64,000 bases of DNA from Marisa cornuarietis (taxonomy: Eukaryota > Mollusca > Gastropoda > Architaenioglossa > Ampullariidae): NCBI GenBank assembly GCA_004794655.1, contig SMMW01000624.1, forward strand, positions 558,001-622,000, in the 5' to 3' direction. The notes beneath the pieces are model-generated. The model was not told the origin of the DNA. It saw only the letters and a list, made by a program, of their open reading frames with translations, and searched no databases. This document shows positions 48,500 to 59,505 of the stretch, in pieces (position 1 is the first letter of the stretch; every line of letters starts with the position of its first letter). Both the position numbers and the translations under genes were made by a program.

Positions 48500-48677
48500 T
48501 TTCATATTAATTTGTGTAAAATATTTTCGGAATGTAGATTGAAAATACCCTGCCAGGATATCCATTAACCTCTTTTGAAATTGTCCTTTTATCAGGTCAA
48601 CCGTGTCGGAAAAATACAGCCATAAAAAAAGGTAGAAGTCTACAGTCCCCTGGTCTGCCAAGGTCTTATCAAGATGT
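48500..48677 (-). CDS. Candidate internal exon, unknown protein
   Basis: A pyrimidine tract (GTTTTTTTTCCTC) and TTAAG acceptor precede 178 open bases (59 codons after one split base) to a strong donor, ATGAAA then GTAAGT. The peptide reads HLDKTLADQGTVDFYLFLWL and then YFSDTVDLIKGQFQKRLMD, then ILAGYFQSTFRKYF. It looks like real helical protein rich in aromatics, not low complexity. It enters in phase 2 (phase 0 if the next AG at about 48666 is used) and leaves in phase 0. It does not splice in frame straight to 45601 (phase 1), so if it is in the same gene another exon is needed. No family is recognised. Confidence 0.4.
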
Positions 48678-48821
48678 CTTAACACAAATTTAGAGGAAAA
48701 AAAACAAACCCAAGTCTAAGATAGTCTCTGGGAGCATCGACTTACTTTTTTTCTACACATCTGAAATGTCAACATTCCCTGAGTTTGAGCTACAATTCTC
48801 TTTGTAAGGCCTATAACTAAT

Positions 48822-48910
48822 AACACAATCACTGCCAGTACTAAAGAAGAAATAGTACAATCACTGGCAGTATTAAATAAATAACTCAATCACTGGCAGC
48901 ACTACATAAA
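48822..48910. repeat. Three tandem ~30-bp units
   Basis: Three diverged copies containing CAATCACTG(C/G)CAGTA and an AAATAAATAA-type spacer, about 30-34 bases apart. Confidence 0.75.
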
Positions 48911-48950
48911 TAACAGCATCATGACTAACTTCTTTTAACTCATTCCTTAC

Positions 48951-49119
48951 TATGTAGAAGCTCCACCCTAATGTAATTATCCCAAGTATGCCAGTAATAA
49001 CGATTATATTTAAAATGAGAAATTTTCCCTCACAGGCCAACCGCTGTGTCCTCTGAACATCCAGAGACGGTTGATGGCGCTCGAGTCTAATTGAGAGGAA
49101 AACAACCAGCGGTCCTGCC
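48951..49119 (-). CDS. Candidate exon encoding a hydrophobic helix
   Basis: Acceptor CTTTCTCATCGCCGCAG precedes 169 open bases (56 codons, phase 2 to 0) ending at ATA before GTAAGG. The translation reads AGPLVVFLSIRLERHQPSLD and later FLILNIIVITGILGIITLGW, which could be a transmembrane segment. No ATG is in frame, as expected for an internal exon. AT-rich DNA easily makes Ile/Leu-rich frames, and a second frame over 49207-49010 is also open, so chance is a real alternative. Confidence 0.2.
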
Positions 49120-51401
49120 CTGCGGCGATGAGAAAGCTAGTTTCGAGACAAAGATTTTGCTGGCCCTTTAAGTGAAACAAATGTCTTGTGGATGGCGGCG
49201 ATAACAACAGTTGAGTGGTTTTTTGAGAAGATGGTGGTCTTTGATCGCGATGCGGGTAATCTCATTGCTAGTACAACTGTTTTACCAGAGGGAGCCACAT
49301 TCTTTTTTTCTTAGCTTCATCGCATCTCCCTTCTTCGACCCACGCCTACATTACTTGGGTAAACAATGGTGGACAAGGCCTGGTTCTTACTACTTTGCCC
49401 TTAGTTATTTTACAAATCATGACACCATGGTGCTACACGTTCTTTAAAAAAGGATCTACTCTACAGGCCTCAAGTCGAAAACCATCTAAATTCATTAGCA
49501 GGTTAAGGCTAATGTGTATGCAGACTGGATATCATAAGCAGCTTGACACTTTTTGTAACCACAGTTCTTTGAAAGCTTGTGTGTTTTAAATCATCAGAAC
49601 AATGCAGACGAGACTGAAGGCAAAGCAAGAAACTATTGTGGATGTAGTCACAGAAGGTAGTAAGTGTAAGCGAGAAACTTACTGACTCAGACATGTATCA
49701 CCATTTAGCCAGGTAGATTTTCAAGTCATTAATTATGTTAGATTGATTCACGCAGGTAACATCTTTCATTCTATGTTAAATTTGCTCTTTCAAACAAAAT
49801 CTGCGAGATCTTTTACTTACAACAGAACAAAAGTAGTAACGGAATGTTTCAGTCTATAGAATACTTTTCCTTCATCCAAATAATGATAAAGAAAAATATC
49901 ATTGTCTAAATCTTCTTTACAAAATAAAAAGTATAACAATCAGCAATTAAAATTAATAAATGCTGAAGATTAAGAGTATTGTGATGCTGTCATTTTTCAA
50001 ACTAAAACTTGGTTTTTGTGTCGAATATACTTTAAAGAGAGAAAAGGACAGGTGGGAAAGCGATATTAGTATCATCAGACGAGGTTGTTATTACTGACTG
50101 CAAAGTGTGAAGAGATAATCAGGTGCTGAGATAACAAGATGAAGGAACAGATAGACCGGAAGGAAATGTGGGAAGGGTGAGAGTCACGTGACATGGAGTG
50201 TCGCAGGGGAGGGGGGTCAGGACGGACAGGCGGGTAGACAGCGGGGTGGGTTAAGGGGGAAAAAAAGAAGAGGAAAGAAAGGATGGGTCCACGAAAAAAG
50301 AAATACAAATATTAAAAAGGTGTGAATAACAGAGACATGGCGTTAGAGAAAGAGATAGTGTGTAGGGGTAAGGAAACACTAGAGGAAACAAGGGAGCACG
50401 CACGCACGTCGGCAGGCCTATAGACACACAAACACACGTGTCCCCAGCACACCATCGGTTGTGACTACGACACCGCTGCTGATCCCCCCTCCCCCCAAGC
50501 GGTGTTTCCGTGCTCGGAGATCCCTTATAGGGCCCCACGTGACAAACATGCGCACGAGGTTTGTACAGGCGGACAGTGTTGCGATGCTCGGAATACAATG
50601 GACGTTTCCGCTGTTTGCTCACAAACCCTAACATCCAGGGTTCCGTCCCAAACACCACCATCCTCATGTTTACCTCTTTTTGTATTCTGGACAGAGGCTA
50701 TTTTGTTCATATTCTTTCTTTCGCCAATCTATATTTATCAGTCGTTTTCTTGTTGTTGTTTTGGCCTTCTGAGTTTTTGTCTCCATGTCCATATGCCTCA
50801 TATGCCTCAATGATCCTTAGAGAGAGAAGAAGAAGAAGGGATCTCTAAGTATATCGATGAAGACGATGTCGTTATAACTGACCAATATGAAACTGTAAAG
50901 GTAATGAGGTCCATTGCCACGAAACCGTAACGACAATAGCCTGTAAGTCGTTTACCGTGTCTAAAACAAGTCAGATGGAAGGCAGGAGCACAACTCTCTT
51001 CTTCCAAGGACAGTTATGTAGGTCGACATCGAGGTGGATATACATTCGTGTCCTCCCAGATCAGACACCCAGCTCATCAGTTACAGCCTCCAACCGGCTA
51101 CCTTCTGTTGTAAAGATGTGCGCACAACGACACCAACCTACGTTATCTCCATCCTTCCAAAACCCATCTCAACTCCCTCCTCACAGCCATGGTTAATATC
51201 ACGCAAGTTGAAACATTACAGATACAGTAAGAACATTCACGGAACACCAGTCCTCTCTCCAACAACAGTCTTTTCCTCCATCATCGTAAAGTCCGATTAC
51301 CTAATGAATCCTCGAACATTTATCTAAGATCCGCTATCCTAGTGGTCTTCTGAATGATCCATTCTTATGCATGTAAATGTATTATAGCCTGGGTGGTGGG
51401 T

Positions 51402-51402
<1 letters not shown>
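49120..51402. other. Intronic or intergenic, no supported exon
   Basis: Contains a GGCGGCG-bearing patch near 49193, CACGTG sites at 50185, 50430 and 50536, and a G-rich stretch at 50205-50262. Many overlapping open frames at 50500-51330 lack splice-consistent borders. Confidence 0.45.

Positions 51403-51478
<76 letters not shown>
51403..51478. repeat. (GT)38 microsatellite
   Basis: Uninterrupted GT run of about 76 bases. Confidence 0.97.
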
Positions 51479-51479
<1 letters not shown>

Positions 51480-51973
51480 CATGAGTGCATGTGAGCGCGA
51501 GCTTGGGGGGTGGGGTCAGTAGATAACTTTTTGTAAGGTCACTGAAGGTAACCTCCAGCCCACCTACTATATTTACCTGCTCAGACCTTTGCGTTCAAAC
51601 CGACAGCAGCTGAAGTCTCAAATGCTCGAAACCAGACGTCCAGGTGCAAGTTAACATTCTTGAAGTGCCCGAGAGAAAAAAAATGCGAAAAAAGGTTCGT
51701 GTTCTCCCTCGGACGAGACCTGAAGCTCTTGATAAACGAATTGGCGTCAACTACTTAGGTGGCTGATACCTCCCTCTCCCCTTCTCTTTCTTTCTCTCCT
51801 TCTCCCTCCTTCTTCCTCGGCGGAAGTTCCCTAGAGGAAGGTTATGTCCCTGAAATCTGTCCTAATCCTCCAGGTAATCGGCTGCTTAAACTCTTTCAAC
51901 CTCCGCCCCAGGGGCCATTTCGGCTGACCCGTGTTTGCGTTCTCTTGGTCGATGACGTCCACATACAGTCAGT

Positions 51974-52404
51974 CACGTGGTCTCTGCGGCGAGAGAAGCA
52001 CGCGAAAAGGGGTGTAGACTCAAGGTCACGTGGTGAGAACGGCCCGGGATTTAGAGGCGATGGATCTCGCTGTTTACTTGCTTGCTTGCCTGTGTGTCGT
52101 CGCACAAAATAGCAAATACGTTAAAAAAAGTAAGGATCAATGTCCAGCTTGATGGGCGTATTCAGACAAAGATACGCAGAACGTTGTTCAGAAGACAGAA
52201 AGAAAGAGCAACATCGAACGGACACAAAGAACAAAAACAAGAAGAACTCGCACAAGATGGACTTCATTCCTGGATGCACTTGGACACGTGTGTCACTGTC
52301 ACTAGCGTTCATTTGTTGTGACCATGGTGCAAACGTGCGTCAGACGACGACGGTTACAGCGCGAGCCACGTATGAGACACGTAGCAGTCACGTGTGAGTC
52401 ACGT
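51974..52404. promoter_or_regulatory. CACGTG (E-box) cluster with 11-bp-phased array
   Basis: CACGTG palindromes lie at 51974, 52027, 52294 and 52389. CACGT begins at 52367, 52378, 52389 and 52400, exactly 11 bases apart. GTCACGTG is the core bound by bHLH-ZIP factors such as USF and MITF/TFEB in animals. A regulatory element in the long intron is plausible, but an 11-bp tandem repeat arising by slippage would look the same. Confidence 0.35.
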
Positions 52405-52521
52405 ACATGGTACGACAACTCGCTGTCCGTAACACCTCAAAGCTTGACCTCGGACGTTCCCACGTTTGCCAGTAAACACAAACCCTGGACAAAGTAAGCC
52501 CTCTTCCCCCTCCCCCCCACC

Positions 52522-52522
<1 letters not shown>

Positions 52523-52556
<34 letters not shown>
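52523..52556. repeat. (CA)17 microsatellite
   Basis: Short uninterrupted CA run after a C-rich stretch. Confidence 0.95.
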
Positions 52557-52558
<2 letters not shown>

Positions 52559-53129
52559 CTTTCCACCCACAGTAGAGTCAGTTTTTTTTTTTCTTTAATG
52601 CTCGCGGAATCTACCTGAGCTCATACAGCAGCCAGACATCAGCATAAGTTTGCTTTTAAAGCCTGATCAAAGGTAGGTATACCTGATTGTATCTAGATCT
52701 AATTGCACTAAATTTGAATCAAAAAGAATTAAGGACAGGGACATTCGAAATGGCAGGTCCAAACTTGCTTGTAGAAGAAAAAAATGTACAGAGGGGTGAG
52801 GCTGTTGGTGGTTTGTCGGCACCGATACACGTTCGGGATACAAAAACTAGACTTCATTAAAAAAAAAAGTGATTCATTAGCATGTCGTGAATTTAAGACA
52901 GCCATCCCTATAGTTTGAAGAAAAGGAAACGAAAATGAGGCATTCGAATGGTTAGTACTACTTTTGTTGGTTTCATAGTTATTTTCTTTCAAACCAGAAA
53001 AAGGTATTGAGATTCAACACTTAAAAAGTGAATATGGAGAAAGAGATCGGAAAGAAAATATAATATGACAACCAGATAGGATGGTTGACTAGCTGGTTAG
53101 TTTATTTAACAAGAAAGTGCTTCCACGTT
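52557..53129. other. Intronic or intergenic, no feature seen
   Basis: AT-rich; poly-T at about 52580 and poly-A at about 52860. No gene. Confidence 0.6.
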
Positions 53130-53320
53130 GAGGTGATTTCGCACTATGGGGGAAGAGGGTGAGGAGAGGAAACTGTTGTATCCAGAAAAACCCCCGACGC
53201 ACAGCCCTGCGGACAGGTGTCACATTCAGAGAGTGTCCCGAGACGAGATCTGAACCCTGAGCCGCTCACTGCAGTGTTGATAAGCGAGTGTTTGAACCAC
53301 TACACTACGGGGGCCTCCCA
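53130..53320 (-). mobile_element. tRNA-derived SINE (same family as 32110-32300)
   Basis: Minus-strand head CCGTAGTGTAGTGGTTC carries an A box (TAGTGTAGTGG), and GGGTTCAGATCTCG the B box. The body GTGACACCTGTCCGCAGGGC and the 3' part GCGAAATCACCTCAACGTGG match the copy at 32300-32110. The end near 53110 abuts AT-rich sequence. Confidence 0.75.
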
Positions 53321-54719
53321 TATATTCTTAATAATTATTTTTACAGGTGAAGCGTAGCTTACAGACGTTACAGTGTGGTGTTACATAGTACCCTGCCTTC
53401 CCTAAAACATTCTTCGTCTTCGTTATACTATTTTAATATGCATTTTCTTCATTGCATTATGTCATATAAATGCCTCTTATGGATAAACTTCTTCAGCTCT
53501 TTTTTTTCTCTCACTCTCTCCCTGCTTCAATGCAAAGGCCCACTAAAGGGAAACTTTAAAACCCCACCGAAACAAGTTCTCGTATGACACATCATTCCTT
53601 TTTTTAAGTGCTAGTAAGTGCTTGACCCACAAATACTTCTTTCTCCATAAAGACTTTTTTCCTACGGACTGAGCAGAACATATTCGGGTAGCAGTGTTTG
53701 CTTGCACCCGAGCAAAGATGAATGAATTCTGGTGGCAAAAATGAAGACATTTGAGTGTTTACCTCACAGAAGTCACGTGATGGCTGAATGCACAGGTGTA
53801 CCGACACGAAGAAGCCTGCTCTAGATATTATGTATCACACATTGAATGCGATGTGCATTTTCATCACGTCGTTAATAGAATTAATATAAACATGTCCGCT
53901 GTGATTGTTTGTAGTTGGGATTAATTTTATACAACAGGAGTCACCGGAGCCTCACCCTCACAAAAATGTAATTAAGTGCAATGCCAGTCGTCAACTTCGC
54001 CGTTAATTATCTGTTAGTATTAAATTTTAACTCACAGTGACATCAATTCAAGGGGTTTTTTTTTTAGTCTAATCTTTCTTTATTCAATCTGAAGAAGTTC
54101 CGCCTGAAGTTTGTGCAGGTGATGAGCAGGCAACGTGTGTTGGTGTACACAGGGAGACACCCCAGGGCTACATTGTGAATCATGCATGCGTTACTGCCAC
54201 TCGGACGACTCGGCCTGATAACGATAATATTTATTTTATAACGAGTCTGCCCAGCCACTAGTCCCGATTGCACTTAGTAAGATTAGGAAGATTCTGCTAA
54301 CGCTGACGAAGATGAGACTTTGTAAAGGCCGTGAGACAGGTTCATGTCAAGGTTCAATTAAGTGCAGGGTTTTTTTTCATTCTTTTACTACTCAGTGCAT
54401 TTTGTTATTGTAAGAGTGCACAGTGAGACCTAACTCTGTGCTGTTGGCCTTACTGAAGGACGCATGCTAATGAGATGCTGGTCAATTAACGAGCAGAAAA
54501 GTTTGGGAATCATTAACTTTTCATCAAATTAACCTTTTGACCTTTCGGTGATTGCAATGGATTCATTTGAAAGTAATGTTGCCCTCGGGTAAGCCTTTAA
54601 GCAAAATTGTCACTGCTTACATCAACGGTCTCGCTACACTCCTTTATTTAAACAGACAATTAAATGGAATAAAAACATATTAAACCTGCATCAGCAGCAG
54701 CAACCATTTTTGCCATTCC
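53321..54719. other. Intronic or intergenic, no feature seen
   Basis: AT-rich with poly-T near 54056-54065 and a CACGTG at 53774. No supported gene. Confidence 0.55.
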
Positions 54720-55240
54720 CCATTGTCTGTGAACATAGCAGATCCGGCAAAGATAAAGGAAATATAAACTACAGGCAGTTGATGATAACATACACTTTCC
54801 ACTCCCCTCCAGTTATCAGTGCATCAGCTTGTGTTGACCCTGACAGGTCAGCTGCCGATGTCAGTGCCACCACACTGCACGAAGCATCCGCGGCAACACC
54901 AACAAGGGATGGTTGTACATGCTGGTCCATGAATTTTGACAAGAAAAGAACGTGAGACTTTTCTAAACATCCTGCTTTCTCGCCTATGAAGTGCATCCGG
55001 GTTAAAGATTTCACACCTTTTAAAAACAGAGATGTTGGCGATAATGTTTTTTACTCACTCTCTGCTCTCGGAAGTCGTTTTCCTGTCTGACACTCTAGTG
55101 ACAGGCCAAGTGAGTGGAAGAGATAAGGTCACTGAGTTGATCACTAGTGTAGTGATCTTCATGCCACATGCCAGCCTTTACATCAGCCGAAGAACATTGT
55201 TCCCTGTTGTAAAAAAAAAAATAATAATAATAATCAAACC
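54720..55240. pseudogene. Coding-like fossil, strand unresolved
   Basis: On plus, one frame reads SAADVSATTLHEASAAT...FDKKRT, a TGA, then DFSKHPAFSPMKCIRVKDFT...SALGSRFPV, with another frame (LSDTLVTGQVSGRDKVTELI) taking over. On minus, an 81-codon frame reads MDQHVQPSLVGVAADASCSV and on to ALITGGEWK. Composition suggests an old protein-coding insertion. No family is recognised and the strand cannot be decided by eye. Confidence 0.25.
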
Positions 55241-55671
55241 TCGAGGTGCTTGTAACGAAATAAGATTTAATCAAACTTTGAGTGTATTTCGCATTTAGAG
55301 AATACAACAAACCTACATTTAATCCCCTACATCTCCGATCAGCGTGTTATGCATAGAAAATATTTACTGAGTCTTTTACACGATTAAAAGCTCTTCTGAG
55401 CATAGGTGGTTATGAGGTGTTCTGTTATTTGTTATGGACATAAAAATGTAGGCCTAATTAAATTATATGATTTATTTCGGACGCTTTGATCGCGCTGAAA
55501 GGGTCTCTATTAAAAAAATCTTCTTAGAAGTTTCTTCTGACTATAATTATTTAATTTTATATGATAGTGTGTCAGCATCCTGGTCGTTTGGCATGATCAG
55601 GGAAGCGGTAAAGAACGGAGGAAACAGGTATACCCTTAGGAAAAACTCCGTCGGTAAGTTTGGCAACTGGG

Positions 55672-55672
<1 letters not shown>
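55241..55672. other. Intronic or intergenic, no feature seen
   Basis: AT-rich; a short AAT run at 55221-55234 next to CTCGAGG may be another retroposon tail on minus. Confidence 0.5.

Positions 55673-55740
<68 letters not shown>
55673..55740. repeat. (CA)34 microsatellite
   Basis: Uninterrupted CA run of 68 bases. Confidence 0.97.
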
Positions 55741-55742
<2 letters not shown>

Positions 55743-55829
55743 CGAGCGCTGAGGTGAGATCTGAACGAAGGACATTCCTTTGTAAAAACTGTTTTAAGCA
55801 CAATGCTACTGAACCACCTCATATTTTCC

Positions 55830-56049
55830 TGTAGCTATAAAGGGTTACACCTGCAGCTATAAAGGGTTACACCTGCAGCTATAAAGGGTTACACGTGTAG
55901 CTATAAAGGGTTACACCTGCAGCTATAAAGGATTACACCTGTAGCTATAAAGGGTGACACCTGTAGCTAAAACGGGTTACACCTGTAGCTATAAAGGGTT
56001 ACACCTGCAGCTATAAAGGATTACACCTGTAGCTATAAATGATCACACC
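55830..56049. repeat. 22-bp minisatellite, ten copies
   Basis: Ten tandem copies of a 22-base unit with consensus TGTAGCTATAAAGGGTTACACC, quoted in two parts as TGTAGCTATAAA and GGGTTACACC. The third base of the unit is T or C (TGTA or TGCA), and a few copies have changes in GGGTTA. Copies 4-5 and 8-9 are identical pairs, suggesting duplication of a four-unit (88-bp) block. A partial copy follows to about 56055. Confidence 0.95.
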
Positions 56050-56478
56050 TGTAGCAAACAGGTGTTAGTTTCTTACTGCCTTTGTCACTACGTTCTGCCT
56101 GCATCCTGTTCTTTTCACTTGCAGCTAACTGTGGTAAGTGTTGAAAGGTAGTCGTTAATGCTTGCATGTGAAATAGCGAGTAGAACACATGGGTGAAGAA
56201 GATAAAAGTAGACAGACAAAACGAATGTGTTGCTGTTTATATTTCCAATATTCAGTGCGTATTTATAGCTTTAAGACCAGCGGCCTATACAAGTGACAAT
56301 GACCAACTTTTTTAATTCCAGTTGGTAGTTATGCTCGGGAAGTGTGCTCCGATACAGAACAAAGAGACAAGTGTTAGTCACAAGATAAAGATAAGGGGAA
56401 GTTTCTGCATCATACAAAAGTTAAAAGCAATCAGTCTTACATCTCGATCATTCGACATACCTACATCGTGATCATCAT

Positions 56479-56479
<1 letters not shown>
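56050..56479. other. Non-coding, no feature seen
   Basis: Ordinary AT-rich sequence between the minisatellite and a CA repeat. Confidence 0.6.

Positions 56480-56545
<66 letters not shown>
56480..56545. repeat. (TC)n-(CA)27 compound microsatellite
   Basis: Six TC units passing into about 27 CA units. Confidence 0.96.
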
Positions 56546-56548
<3 letters not shown>

Positions 56549-57040
56549 CTGACAATTGACGATAATTTATCAGTAACTGAGCAGCTGGCTGTTACTTCTG
56601 TATTCAGGCATAACACACCGTTTACCTGAGCTCAGTAAAACCAATTTTCCTGCTGGTATACTTCCTCGTATGAACAAAATGCAGGAAGCCTTTCTGTCAT
56701 CTTATTTTCACAAAATAAAGCTACATAGATCCCTCTGCCTGACACTAATTTCCTTAGTAAGCATATGGACAATGATGTTCAAACTGTTCTCATCATCAGC
56801 AGAGACTGCGGATCCAGCCCACACGGGAAAAAAAGATAAAATACTTTAAATGAATGACTGATTAAAAACGACTAAAGATTACTGTGCTGACAGACAAACT
56901 GTTCAGCTTCGTTGGCCTCCATTAACAACATATTCGGTGTTTACATCTCATCTAAGCTGGCAGTCAGAAACAGTAACTGAGTCCCTTAAGGTGACAACAA
57001 TCTCAAAAGATTTATCATGGATTACACTGGAAACCACAGT

Positions 57041-57042
<2 letters not shown>

Positions 57043-57078
<36 letters not shown>
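57043..57078. repeat. (CGT)12 microsatellite
   Basis: Twelve uninterrupted CGT triplets in AT-rich surroundings. Triplets containing CpG are rarely this long, since methylated CpG mutates. Confidence 0.96.
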
Positions 57079-57080
<2 letters not shown>

Positions 57081-59065
57081 TTCTAGAATCTTTAACGTGC
57101 ATTTCCTCCTGAGTGTGTGAGCTCAGTGCGCTGCTTATTTACAGGTACAAACGAACCCACAGTCAGCCATATAAGAAACTAAGTGTCAGCTAACAGATTA
57201 CACTCAGAAAGAATCAGAGATACAATCAACTCTGTTTGGTCTTATGGATGACTAGTGCTTCAGGAAGAACTGAGCAAATGGCACATCCAGTTCTGTCGCC
57301 TCACGACTCCCATAATGCAATAAAAACTGTAACTATTTACCTAAATACCTAGCTAACCAACGAACAAAGAAACAAAGTGTGGTGGGAATCTTAGCTCGTA
57401 AGCACCATAAAACGAGCTGTTGATTGTAAAAGGAGGTTTGTGGTCTGTTCTAAAGTGCTGATGTTAATAAAATGGCCCGCTGAATTAACAATTGATACTT
57501 TAATCTGCTGAGAGGCGAGCTTCACAGAGCTGCACGCAAGCAACAATTACCGCCTGAACAGCGGATGTCATGGCGGCACACATCGTCTGCCACCACACCA
57601 CCAGCTTCAGCGGCAACAGCTGCTGTGTGGAGGGAGGGGTGGTGCTCCATTCTCTCCCCTCAGTAGACTCGTACACAGACTTCCCTTCACAGCAGGTCAC
57701 CACAAAAACTCTGCTGTTCTGTTGGGAGTCTTCTTTTCAACCGATAACTAAAATTGTTGGATCAACTCTCCCTTACGTACACACATATATTTAAAACAAG
57801 GAGGAGGAGGAGTTGTTGTAGCATCGATTTTGCCATTTGTCGAGGTCAGAATCAAGCGGAAAGCGCATCATATTTCTATAGGAGAAGGGGATGCAGTTGT
57901 CAAAGATAAACAGTGTTGAAATTCAGGGCAAGCTAACTGAAGCCCAAGTACCGAATTAATTGTATGGCGCGATGTTTATTTCTCTGTTTATCCCGCTATA
58001 AGGCTTTCTAGATAGAGCTTTCTATCGACTTCTTTTCTCTGCGAGAGAGAAGGATGGACAGAGAAAACAGAGGGAAAGAGAGACAGGGTGGGTAACTTAT
58101 CAAAAGAATGAATAAACAAACATTAATATAATCGAGAGAGAAAGAACTACAGAGGCTAATGAGTGAACGGATTACAATAGTGTGGGTTTTTATTTTGTCA
58201 CTTTATCACTGTATTTGTATGCGTGTCTGCGTGCGTATTTGTGTCTGCGAGACAGACAGAACCTTAGAAAGTAAAGTCGGATACAAAAGCTGTGGCTTAC
58301 CAGACCAGAGGATCTACAGCAGCAGACAAAGTGTACAGTTGTTGCTGCCGGTGACTGCACGTCGCTGACAAACACCCAGCATGTCGTCTGCCGCCGTCAT
58401 CTCCTCCCACCATGCAGTGTGCTCACAGACACCTCCCTGACATCACGCCGACTGTCAGCGCCGTACGTGTGGGAAACCCCAGCTTCGCAAAACTATCAAA
58501 GCCCTCGTCAAAGTAGATCTCGCTTCCCGTTAGACCAGGCTGCACTGATAACCTCTCCATTACCATATTCACAAGTGACCTTTTGTCTACCACTCACTCA
58601 GATACGCGCTACAGGTTGTTGTTGTCGGCGTTTGCTTCGAGCCCATATCAAAGACACCCTCCTGTGGGCGGTGGGAAAAAAAGAGCCCTACAGCGAGGTA
58701 CTATGTCTGGGTTTCCTCCCACGAACAGGTCTTCATTTATTTTGTTTGTCAAAGTCTCACGTAGTTTCGACGATTGGCAGAATAGCCCCGCTGTTACCAC
58801 CACCACCCCCACCACCCGTGCTGTCTCGCCGTAGTGCGGCTAATCTAATAAAGTGAATCCATTCACTGTCAGGAGGTTTTCGACGAAACGTATCGTGATC
58901 TCAGCGGAATAAATTTTTTAATGATTCCGTCTCGATTACTTGATCACGTGATGTCACTGCTAACGAGCTGTTTTCGGGAGTTTGAAAACTAACGTGAAAA
59001 TGGCAATCAGAGTTTAGAATTTAAAGTTAGAATTTAAAGATAAAAAAAAAACCGTGCCCGCGCGC

Positions 59066-59068
<3 letters not shown>
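57079..59068. other. Intronic or intergenic, no supported exon
   Basis: A minus frame at 57703-57500 has a GCGGTAATT donor-like site but no convincing product. A TGGGTTTCCTCCCACGA motif near 58708-58724 resembles the SINE tail module. The 145-codon plus frame at 58419-58856 ends in CCA/CCC-rich sequence and is unsupported. Confidence 0.45.

Positions 59069-59142
<74 letters not shown>
59069..59142. repeat. (TG)37 microsatellite
   Basis: Uninterrupted run of 74 bases directly after CGCGCGCACA; Z-DNA-prone. Confidence 0.97.
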
Positions 59143-59144
<2 letters not shown>

Positions 59145-59505
59145 CGGAATAGGAATATATTTTAATATACCACACACCATATTTCTCGGCCAGGCACACG
59201 TGACTGTACCTGGGTGGCTGCAGGACACTTTCTCACGTCTGTTGCCGGCAGGTGGGCAGCGATAAGTGTGCGCTGTTTGTCGACACTGCTAACAATTTGC
59301 CAACTCAGACTACCAATCCACGCGTGTAATTCGCAATATAGACCTGGAGACCCCCGCGCTTGATGTGGTAAGCGCACCTACCTGTGGCAATATTTGCGGG
59401 GCCCGGTGGATCATAAGCACCGAGTTCCCTCGCTTGATGTCGCGTTGAACTCCGCCCTTGACGAGCAGATACGTAATCAGACGGGGGGGGGGAGAAAAAA
59501 CTCAC

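Noticed and set aside
50502..51327. Several overlapping plus frames of 79-103 codons
   Set aside because: Mutually overlapping in different frames, no consistent splice borders, no motif.
55830..56049. CRISPR-like array
   Set aside because: The 22-bp units are directly abutting with no unique spacers, in an animal genome; it is a minisatellite.
57500..57703. Minus-strand exon candidate with GCGGTAATT donor
   Set aside because: Three frames give equally vague products and no phase combination with neighbours was persuasive.
58419..58856. 145-codon plus frame
   Set aside because: No motif or splice support; it ends in a CCA/CCC-rich run giving poly-Pro.
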